21,563 nucleotides of DNA, from assembly GCA_045538075.1 (NCBI GenBank), contig JAZSQT010000186.1, positions 1 to 21,563 on the forward strand, given 5' to 3'. The position numbers were made by a program, and so were the translations under genes. The notes under the pieces were generated by a model that worked only from the letters and a program-made list of their open reading frames with translations, was not told the origin of the DNA and did no database searches. Shown piece after piece: positions 15,697-21,563 of this stretch. This stretch comes from JAZSQT01 sp045538075. GTDB taxonomy: Bacteria; Chrysiogenota; Deferribacteres; Deferribacterales; Mucispirillaceae. How positions within the stretch are numbered: the stretch's first letter is position 1; every line of letters starts with the position of its first letter.

Positions 15697-16203
15697 TTAC
15701 TTAACAATAACTTTAATTATTGCTGCAAAAACGATACAAGTTAATACAATCATTAAAAAATTGTATCCACGTTTTTTTTCATCAATATTATTTTTATTTA
15801 ATTTACTTAATTTATCTTTTTCATCTTCTGGTAATTTTGCGTTAAGTAAGTTAACAATTTTATCAAAATCATCTACTAAAGAGCTTATAATCACACTACC
15901 CTTATCAGAACTTAAAATTATTACCCATCTTGCTATAGCAGAAATACTATCTGCATACGTAATTTTATTTAAATCTACTCTACTAACTTTAAAATAATGC
16001 TTCACAATAACTTCATTTTCTGTAATAGTTACTTGCCTCATAAGAGATGATATAAAAAAAGTCAATACAATAACATCAACAATAAGCATTATAGGAAGAT
16101 GTAATGAATTATTACTTTTATTAATAAAAGTTAAGATAAGTAAACTACATAATAGTAAGCCTTGAACTATAATATGGCTTTTAGATGTTTTAAAATTTTG
16201 CAA
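15697..16203 (-). CDS. PH-like-domain membrane protein of unknown function
   Basis: A 168-residue protein with two N-terminal membrane segments (about 11-27 and 37-55), a cytoplasmic beta-rich part resembling bacterial PH domains (about 56-122, with ITENEVIVKHYFK and WVIILSSDKGSVIIS), a charged linker rich in Lys and Asp, and a last membrane segment at about 147-166. There is no ATG in the right place. A TTG at 16203 has AGAGG exactly six bases before it, whereas a TTG at 16209 touches that site, so 16203 is chosen. The start overlaps the end of the TPR lipoprotein gene by 14 bases, so the two are likely co-translated. The PH-like assignment is by pattern only. Confidence 0.72.
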   Translation of the reverse strand: MQNFKTSKSHIIVQGLLLCSLLILTFINKSNNSLHLPIMLIVDVIVLTFFISSLMRQVTITENEVIVKHYFKVSRVDLNKITYADSISAIARWVIILSSDKGSVIISSLVDDFDKIVNLLNAKLPEDEKDKLSKLNKNNIDEKKRGYNFLMIVLTCIVFAAIIKVIVK

Positions 16204-18955
16204 AATCAACCTCTATAAACATTTTATTAAATAAATACGGCTCTTCTTTAATTAGCCTATTCATTGTATTATAAAATCCATTTATGTTTTTAACTCTTAA
16301 ATTCATCAATGCTAATGCTACACTAGATCTATAATCAGCACCAAAATTTTCATCATAACGAGTTATATAAGTTTCTAACCTATCATCATTAAAATTACAT
16401 AAGAAATATAACATCATATAAAATGCTGTAAGCCTATCTTCATAAGTTAATCTATCTAATGTGCCGTAAGATGCTTCAGCATTTACAAAATCTCTTGCCC
16501 ATGTAAAATAATACATTGATGCTTTATACAACCCTTCAAAAGTATAATTGATTTTAGATAACATTTGAAGATACTTAAGCCCTGATGCTTTATCCTTAAG
16601 AAAAACTGATGTAAAAACCATATCTTTTAAGTAAACTTGATCTTTTGCAAATCTCTTGTTGAAATTTGCTGCTGATTTTCCACCCATTTTTAATATAATA
16701 TATTTTTTTGCTAATGTGTAATATCTATCTGGATTATCAATTTCTACTAATTCTTCAACTGGAGTATGTCTTATTTTTAATAAATCATATACTGCAGGCA
16801 CTCTAAAAACTGGAGAATTATCAAGTTTATCTAAAATATTTTCATCGTAATTTTCAAAGTAATCCATTAAAAAACCTGCAGACACTGCTAAAGCATCATT
16901 AGTAGGAGCAGTTGATTTTGCTTCATCATGTTTTCCAAATCTATTACCAGCAAGAAGAGATAAATATAAATTACGAATTTCATCTAAATTTTGACTATTG
17001 TTTTTATCAATGTTTGATGTTGAAACTCTAACTGCCTGATCAAAAAGAGATGATGCTGCTTCTCTATCACCAATTCTATACATGACAAGCCCTTCACCAA
17101 AATATGATTGACTTAAATCTTTCTCAATATTTGATGCTCGTTTAAAGTATTCTATCGCTTCTTTATTATTACCTAAATTAAAATGAGAGAGACCTATATT
17201 ATATAAAACGTGAGCATTACCTGTAAGCAATTTTTCTGCTTGTTGAAATTTATTAATTGCGAGTTGAAAATTATAAGAATAAAAAGCATCTACTCCTTCG
17301 TTATTGCGTTTCATTCCTTCTAATTTTTTTGTAGCTTCAGCTTTTTCACTACCTTTTAAGGTTGAGCGTCCTAAAACAAGAAATTGAACAATTTCATCTG
17401 GTTCTAAAAAGAATGGATAAGCAAGCATAGCAGCTGCATCTGCTCCAGTATCATCAAAACGATACGTAAAGCTCATATCATCAAGCATAGGAGCAACATC
17501 AAATTTAAATACTGGAGTTCTAACATTTATAATCGCTGGGTTATCTTTAAAATTATTAGCTAATTCAAGCATTAAATCTGGCTGTCTTAAATTCCAAGCA
17601 ATAACTAAACGATACCAAAATGTATCTGGTCTATCTTGAATCATATTTTTAGTTGAATTTTCAGCATCTCTGAAACGTTTTCCAGTAATAAACAAGAAAG
17701 TTCTATAATAAAAATACTCATGACCAACATTTTCTGGAACTTTTGATAAATATTTTGTTGCCTCTTGTTTTTTATCATCTTTTAGTAAATAAACAGTCCT
17801 TGCTAAATTTAAATATGGACTTTCTCTATTTACAAAAATTAAAGGCCTAACTTCTTTTTTATCTTTTTCGTATAAAGAAACTTGTTTCGTATAATAATAT
17901 AATATCTTATCACTTTTTAAATCAGCATAAGCATTTCTAATAAATTTACCAGCTTCTGTAATACGACCGTCAAAAATTAATACTTCATAATTTTGGACTT
18001 TTATATCTTCATCTTTTGGATATTCTTGTAGTAAAAAAGAAAGTTCATCTAATGCTTTACTATATTCCTTAGCATTAACAAAACTATTTACAAGTCTTAA
18101 TTTATATTCTTTTTTAGGAGCAAAAGAAATTAACATTCTTAATGCTCTTACTTCATCTGCATATCTTTTGTAATCAGCAAAAAGAGAGGCAAGTTTATTG
18201 CAACCCTCTTCTGACGCACCAGATGAATATAAAGCATCTGTTGCATATGCTAAAGAAGTTGCCCTATCATCAAGATAGCGATACGCATTAGCAAGATTAT
18301 AATTTATTGAAAAATCTTTTTGGTCAAATTTTTCTAAGATATTAATTCCATCTCTATACTCACCTAAACTTATTAAAAAATTTGCATAATTTGACAAAAC
18401 AAAAGGTGATTTTGAATCTATATCAAGGGCTTGTTTATAGTAATATATAGCTTTTGGTGTATCTCCTAATTTTAATGATATATTTGCAATATCAACATAA
18501 ACTCTCGGAGATTTATTTGTATGTATAAGGCGAGTTATAAACGGTTCTGCTTCTTTGACTTTTTCTTGTTGAGCTAATACGGCAACAAGATTCATTATTG
18601 CTTCATCAAAATTTGGATCAGCTGCAACTGCTTCCCTAAAATTTAATTCTGCTTGAGGAATATTATTTAAAAGGTAATAAGATACTCCAATGTTATAGAA
18701 CGCTGCTGCTTTATTATGTTGCATAGCTTCTTTATAGTAGTCTATTGCAGTGCTATAGTCTCCTTCAGCAAAATACGTATTACCAGTAGATATTGTTTTA
18801 TCTTCACTTTTAACGACTGATTCTATTGGTAAATCAGAAGTAACATCGCCAGTTGTAACTTCTCTTTTTTCTTTACATGAAGTAATTAAAAATATTACAA
18901 AAATAGAAAATAATATTTTATGTATTTTTAAATGTTTAAAAAATAAAATCTTCAT
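16190..18955 (-). CDS. large TPR-repeat lipoprotein
   Basis: A 921-residue protein that begins with a lipoprotein signal peptide: basic start, hydrophobic core and lipobox ITSC with the lipidated Cys at 27, followed by KEKRE. Tetratricopeptide repeats are clear at about 55-240 (GDYSTAIDYYKEAM, AAFYNIGVSYYLLNN, NFDEAIMNL, GDTPKAIYYYKQAL) and again at about 555-650 (LYNIGLSHFNLGNNKEAIEYFKRA, GDREAASSLFDQAV). The middle and the last 200 residues look like degenerate helical repeats. TPR lipoproteins of this size act as scaffolds in envelope complexes or as outer-membrane assembly factors; which one is not shown. No ribosome site precedes the ATG, and a -10 box ends eight bases before it. It shares an operon with the PH-like membrane protein downstream. 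Confidence 0.85.
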   Translation of the reverse strand: MKILFFKHLKIHKILFSIFVIFLITSCKEKREVTTGDVTSDLPIESVVKSEDKTISTGNTYFAEGDYSTAIDYYKEAMQHNKAAAFYNIGVSYYLLNNIPQAELNFREAVAADPNFDEAIMNLVAVLAQQEKVKEAEPFITRLIHTNKSPRVYVDIANISLKLGDTPKAIYYYKQALDIDSKSPFVLSNYANFLISLGEYRDGINILEKFDQKDFSINYNLANAYRYLDDRATSLAYATDALYSSGASEEGCNKLASLFADYKRYADEVRALRMLISFAPKKEYKLRLVNSFVNAKEYSKALDELSFLLQEYPKDEDIKVQNYEVLIFDGRITEAGKFIRNAYADLKSDKILYYYTKQVSLYEKDKKEVRPLIFVNRESPYLNLARTVYLLKDDKKQEATKYLSKVPENVGHEYFYYRTFLFITGKRFRDAENSTKNMIQDRPDTFWYRLVIAWNLRQPDLMLELANNFKDNPAIINVRTPVFKFDVAPMLDDMSFTYRFDDTGADAAAMLAYPFFLEPDEIVQFLVLGRSTLKGSEKAEATKKLEGMKRNNEGVDAFYSYNFQLAINKFQQAEKLLTGNAHVLYNIGLSHFNLGNNKEAIEYFKRASNIEKDLSQSYFGEGLVMYRIGDREAASSLFDQAVRVSTSNIDKNNSQNLDEIRNLYLSLLAGNRFGKHDEAKSTAPTNDALAVSAGFLMDYFENYDENILDKLDNSPVFRVPAVYDLLKIRHTPVEELVEIDNPDRYYTLAKKYIILKMGGKSAANFNKRFAKDQVYLKDMVFTSVFLKDKASGLKYLQMLSKINYTFEGLYKASMYYFTWARDFVNAEASYGTLDRLTYEDRLTAFYMMLYFLCNFNDDRLETYITRYDENFGADYRSSVALALMNLRVKNINGFYNTMNRLIKEEPYLFNKMFIEVDFAKF

Positions 18956-18963
18956 ATATTTAT

Positions 18964-18990
18964 ATTATACTCTCATATTAATATTTTCAA
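18964..18990 (-). promoter_or_regulatory. candidate promoter of the TPR lipoprotein operon
   Basis: On the minus strand TTGAAA (18990-18985) and TATAAT (18969-18964) are separated by 15 bases, shorter than ideal but with a perfect -10. Eight bases separate the -10 from the ATG at 18955, and no ribosome site is present, so the mRNA may start at or just before the start codon. The element overlaps the last codon and stop of the RNase H gene. Confidence 0.4.
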
Positions 18991-19388
18991 TTGTTATTCA
19001 TATCGGCACCAATATTAGAGAGTGCATCAGCAACTTTATTTTCATTTCTTCTAACATGGCTTATTTCATAAGAAAGATTGTTTAATATACCCATAAGTTC
19101 ATTATATAAAACTTTAAGTTTTTCATCTTTTACTTTATACTCACCCTTTACTTGTTTAACAACAAGTTCTGAGTCAAGTTTGAAATAAACTTTTTCTGGT
19201 TTCAATAATAACACTTCTTTTGCAGCTTTTAATACTGCTGTATATTCTGCTATGTTATTAGTTGTTATCCCTAATGGTATAGATTTTTCTGATACTTTAT
19301 TATTATCTTTATCATATATTACGTATCCAGCTCCAGCTGGCCCTGGATTACCCCTAGCTGCTCCATCTGAAAAAACTATATATATCAC
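18987..19388 (-). CDS. ribonuclease HI family protein
   Basis: RNase HI cuts the RNA strand of RNA-DNA hybrids, removing R-loops and primers. The 133-residue protein has FSDGAARGNPGPAGAG (6-21) with catalytic Asp 8, NNIAEYTA with Glu 48, KLDSELVV with Asp 72, and HVRRNENKVADALSN with His 111 and Asp 121, so all metal-binding and catalytic residues are present. It lacks the basic handle of E. coli RnhA and belongs to the short type (like B. subtilis YpdQ or archaeal forms), so I leave the symbol blank. The start is GTG, overlapping the TGA of the zinc-ribbon gene (GTGA, 19385-19388). Confidence 0.92.
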   Translation of the reverse strand: MIYIVFSDGAARGNPGPAGAGYVIYDKDNNKVSEKSIPLGITTNNIAEYTAVLKAAKEVLLLKPEKVYFKLDSELVVKQVKGEYKVKDEKLKVLYNELMGILNNLSYEISHVRRNENKVADALSNIGADMNNN

Positions 19389-20116
19389 TCTTTCGTTTCC
19401 TTTTGTTGCTCTTTTTCTTCAAAATAAAGAATACGTTGACAATGTGGGCAACTATGTATTGATTTATTCTTTTTAACATCTACAAATAATTGAGGTGGAA
19501 TTCGCATATAACAACCATTACATACTTCATCGTTAACAGATACAATTCCTAAATTATTACGATGAACTCTTACTCTATCATACTTTGCTAGAAAACTTTT
19601 TTTAATAGGAGTAGCTACTTCTTCCCTTTTAATTTGTAAACTTTCAAGTTCATCATGTAATTCTTGATCTTCATCTTTTTTACTATTTGTAAGTTCTTCT
19701 AATTGTTTTTTAATATCTTCTGTAATTTCTTTAGCAGAAGTATGTTCTGATTCATATTTAGAATTTAAATTACTCATCTCTTTAAGTTTTGCTTCACCTT
19801 CAGATATACTCTTTTTTAAAACATCTAATTCTCTCAATACAGATTCATACTCTTTACTATTTTGAACAGAAGATAATTTAATTTGTGAGCTTGATAATAA
19901 TTCTTTTTTTTCAATAACATCTTTTTCTATATCGGTATATGCTTTTTTATTTTCAGAAAGCTCATTATCTAAAGAATTATATTCTAATACGGCTTTTTCA
20001 AGTTTATCATTTAATAGTTTAACTTGTTGAGGCATATTAGAAATAATAGATTTAATTTCCTCAATTCTTGTATCAATTTTTTGTAAACTTATAAGCTGGT
20101 TTAATGTTTCCTGCAT
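19385..20116 (-). CDS. coiled-coil C4-type zinc-ribbon protein
   Basis: A 243-residue protein with an almost continuous coiled coil (about 5-170, rich in Lys, Glu and Leu), a short basic link (KYDRVRVHRNN), and a C-terminal zinc ribbon made of CNGCYMRIPPQLF and CPHCQRILYF. It matches the widespread family that includes Helicobacter HP0958 (FlgZ), which binds flagellar mRNA and RpoN in that group; in other phyla the role is open, though zinc-ribbon relatives have been linked to ribosome-associated functions. Four zinc-binding cysteines are intact. It sits eight bases after the Nif3 gene and overlaps the RNase H gene by four. Confidence 0.88.
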   Translation of the reverse strand: MQETLNQLISLQKIDTRIEEIKSIISNMPQQVKLLNDKLEKAVLEYNSLDNELSENKKAYTDIEKDVIEKKELLSSSQIKLSSVQNSKEYESVLRELDVLKKSISEGEAKLKEMSNLNSKYESEHTSAKEITEDIKKQLEELTNSKKDEDQELHDELESLQIKREEVATPIKKSFLAKYDRVRVHRNNLGIVSVNDEVCNGCYMRIPPQLFVDVKKNKSIHSCPHCQRILYFEEKEQQKETKE

Positions 20117-20124
20117 TTAAATGA

Positions 20125-21231
20125 TTACCCCCATAATTTAATTTGAATTTCTCTTTTAAAAATTTTTGTTTTTAAATTAAATTTTTGTTTAATAATTTCT
20201 GATAAATAATTCAAATATATCTCTTCAGAAATTTGATGAGATATATCTATGATACAAACACCATTTTCTGCAGCATCTAACGCATCATGGTATTTCATAT
20301 CTCCAGTTAGCAAGACTTTTATACCTTTTTTCAAACAATTCTTCCATAAAGATGCTCCAGAACCGGTGCATATTCCAATAGTAGAAAAATCTTCAATATT
20401 TTCTAAGTTTGTTCTAATGTCTTTATAATTGAATATATTTTGGAGTAACTTTATAAACTCATCAAGACTATATTCTTTATTAAGTTTACATACATTTCCT
20501 ATGCCATATTCTCCAATATTATCTAATCTAACAACATCTATTGCTGGTTCTTCATATGGGTGGGCGTCTTTAATATTTTTTAAGAAATCAGACAAATACC
20601 TTTCATCTATAATAGTTTCTATTTTAACTTCATCAACAATTTCATTAATACCTTTTTGCCCTATGAATGGAGTAGCATTACTATTTGGGGTAAACATACC
20701 TACTCCTTCTGATGTAAAACTACATCCAGAATAGTTTCCCATATGCCCTGCATTAGATTTTAATATTACTTCGTAGATTTTTTCCTTATAGTCGTATGGA
20801 ATAAAAATAGACACTTTGTAATGAGTAATTATTCCTTCTTTAGACAAAAAACCGTCAAGTTTTTTTCCATTTATCAAAGAAATAATATATTCATTAGTGC
20901 CATTATTTGCCATATCTATATTTGTATGATATGAAAGTATATCTAAGCCACCTTTTATTGCTTCTATTACTTTATTATCGTTAAAATTATTATAATTAAT
21001 TCCTTTTGAACTACTAAAAAAAAGAGGGTGATGAGTTATAAGCAACTCACACCCTTCATTTATCGCTTGCCTAATAGTGTTTAAGTCTGTATCGAGACTT
21101 AATGCTACACAAGTTACTTCTCTATCAGAAGTATATATTTGAGGACCAGAAAAATCCCAACTTGATTGTTTTCTAATATCTGAAAAATATAATTCAAAAA
21201 AAGAAATAATATCTGATATTTTTGGTGGCAT
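20125..21231 (-). CDS. Nif3-like dinuclear metal-centre protein (DUF34)
   Basis: Nif3/DUF34 proteins form toroidal hexamers with two metal ions per subunit; their enzymatic role is unresolved, with GTP cyclohydrolase-like and metal-chaperone proposals. This 368-residue member is the long type: two Nif3 halves hold the metal ligands THHPLFF (66-72), SYHTNID (100-106) and, near the C-terminus, ISHQISEE (His and Glu). They flank a PII-like insert at about 137-235 (VSIFIPYDYKEKIYEVI, then GHMGNYSGCSFTSEGVGMF and HPYEEPAIDVV). All metal ligands are present. It is the first gene of the Nif3, zinc-ribbon, RNase H series and starts 29 bases after the tRNA terminator. GAGAG close to the ATG is a weak ribosome site. 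Confidence 0.92.
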   Translation of the reverse strand: MPPKISDIISFFELYFSDIRKQSSWDFSGPQIYTSDREVTCVALSLDTDLNTIRQAINEGCELLITHHPLFFSSSKGINYNNFNDNKVIEAIKGGLDILSYHTNIDMANNGTNEYIISLINGKKLDGFLSKEGIITHYKVSIFIPYDYKEKIYEVILKSNAGHMGNYSGCSFTSEGVGMFTPNSNATPFIGQKGINEIVDEVKIETIIDERYLSDFLKNIKDAHPYEEPAIDVVRLDNIGEYGIGNVCKLNKEYSLDEFIKLLQNIFNYKDIRTNLENIEDFSTIGICTGSGASLWKNCLKKGIKVLLTGDMKYHDALDAAENGVCIIDISHQISEEIYLNYLSEIIKQKFNLKTKIFKREIQIKLWG

Positions 21232-21260
21232 ACACTCTCGAAACTGTATATAAGTTTAAA

Positions 21261-21287
21261 CTTGTAGGGTAATCACTACCCTACAAG
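21261..21287 (-). terminator. hairpin between the tRNA and the Nif3 operon
   Basis: An 11-bp perfect inverted repeat (CTTGTAGGGTA at 21261-21271 with TACCCTACAAG at 21277-21287) and a 5-base loop, beginning 4 bases after the tRNA 3' end on the minus strand. The following bases (TTTAAACTTATA) are T-rich but do not form a long run, so it may be a leaky terminator or attenuator letting some transcription into the Nif3 operon, or a 3' processing stem for the tRNA. Confidence 0.6.
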
Positions 21288-21291
21288 TAAA

Positions 21292-21366
21292 TGGGCCAAC
21301 AAGGACTTGAACCTTGGACCTACCGGTTATGAGCCGGTGGCTCTAACCAAGCTGAGCTATTGGCCC
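21292..21366 (-). tRNA. tRNA with CAT anticodon (elongator Met or Ile2)
   Basis: A 75-base cloverleaf. The acceptor stem GGGCCAA/TTGGCCC is perfectly paired, followed by TA, a D arm with GCTC/GAGC and the GG-TTA loop, and an anticodon arm ACCGG-CTCATAA-CCGGT. The variable loop is AGGTC and the T arm is CAAGG-TTCAAGT-CCTTG, with discriminator A. The anticodon CAT is at 21331-21329. The 3' CCA is not encoded and must be added. The acceptor begins with a G1-C72 pair, which excludes the usual bacterial initiator type. Elongator tRNA-Met and tRNA-Ile2 (whose C34 is modified to lysidine by TilS) share the CAT anticodon and cannot be told apart with certainty by eye. Confidence 0.93.
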
Positions 21367-21379
21367 CAACAAGAATATA

Positions 21380-21408
21380 CTTATCTCAAATATAAAATAA
21401 TTTGTCAA
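21380..21408 (-). promoter_or_regulatory. promoter of the CAT tRNA gene
   Basis: On the minus strand a perfect TTGACA (21408-21403), a 17-base spacer and GATAAG (21385-21380, four of six consensus bases) stand 13 bases before the mature tRNA 5' end. The -35 overlaps the TGA stop of the short open frame at the right edge. Confidence 0.6.
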
Positions 21409-21563
21409 TATATTTTTTTTATAAAATAAAAAAAATTGTAAATTCCATGTAGCGCTCTTAATAACTTTTCATATATTATCATATTAAATCTATTTTTCAT
21501 TTCATCAATAGAAGTATATTTTAGCACATATAGACAAATCATATTAATCAATTTTTTAATCAT
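21405..21563 (-). CDS. short open frame at the right edge (possibly partial)
   Basis: Open on the minus strand from the window edge to TGA at 21407-21405, encoding 52 residues (from MIKKLINMICLYVL to FFYFIKKIY). An ATG happens to fall exactly on the last bases of the window, so it may be complete or may be the tail of a longer gene. The product is rich in Ile, Tyr, Phe and Lys, as any chance frame in AT-rich DNA would be, and matches no family I know. It covers most of the 155 bases beyond the tRNA promoter, where I see nothing else. Confidence 0.25.
   Translation of the reverse strand: MIKKLINMICLYVLKYTSIDEMKNRFNMIIYEKLLRALHGIYNFFYFIKKIY

Noticed and set aside
1..21563. CRISPR array, insertion sequence, prophage or defence island
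   Set aside because: No regularly spaced repeat, terminal inverted repeat, transposase, integrase or nuclease/toxin cluster was seen; short AT-rich words that recur are explained by base composition.

Overview
This is an AT-rich chromosomal stretch from a Gram-negative (diderm), probably anaerobic bacterium. The outer-membrane LPS-assembly protein LptD and a large outer-envelope-type lipoprotein show a double membrane, and two rubredoxins point to anaerobic or microaerobic life. Base composition is visibly low in G+C throughout, with no compositional break, no transposase, no integrase, no phage gene and no CRISPR. The gene content would fit the Deferribacterota (Mucispirillum-like), but that placement is inference from gene repertoire and composition and was not tested.

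Layout, left to right. (1) 1-4495, plus strand: the tail of a possible upstream gene, lptD, a secreted FlgT/LPP20-like protein whose real start appears to be an ATT codon, a DHH-family phosphoesterase and a first rubredoxin, closed by a hairpin terminator. (2) 4588-4764, plus strand: a second rubredoxin, then a terminator where convergent genes meet. (3) 4792-7475, minus strand: a tightly overlapping operon prmA - PPP-family phosphatase - rsmE - tadA. (4) 7532-8275, plus strand: a divergent RluA-type pseudouridine synthase sharing a 56-bp promoter gap with prmA. (5) 8327-15673, plus strand: a long co-directional housekeeping run of a Trm112-like zinc protein, NAD(P)HX repair enzyme, tsaE, a small unknown protein, valS, a membrane-anchored thioredoxin-fold protein without any cysteine, trxB and rsmI. 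(6) 15697-18955, minus strand: a TPR lipoprotein overlapping a small PH-like membrane protein. (7) 18987-21231, minus strand: Nif3/DUF34 protein, coiled-coil C4 zinc-ribbon protein and RNase HI. (8) 21261-21408: a tRNA with CAT anticodon, its promoter and a terminator, then a short open frame at the right edge.

Much of the window serves translation quality: tRNA editing (TadA), tRNA t6A synthesis (TsaE), 16S rRNA methylation (RsmE, RsmI), L11 methylation (PrmA), pseudouridylation and valyl-tRNA charging. Around it sit envelope biogenesis (LptD, TPR lipoprotein), redox (rubredoxins, TrxB) and metabolite repair (NnrDE).

I do not see a defence island, secretion system, biosynthetic cluster or other clearly new multi-gene system. 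The items most worth checking are the likely ATT start codon, the cysteine-free thioredoxin-fold protein next to thioredoxin reductase, the rubredoxin with three extra residues beside its second metal-binding pair, and several promoters placed so close to start codons that the mRNAs may be leaderless.
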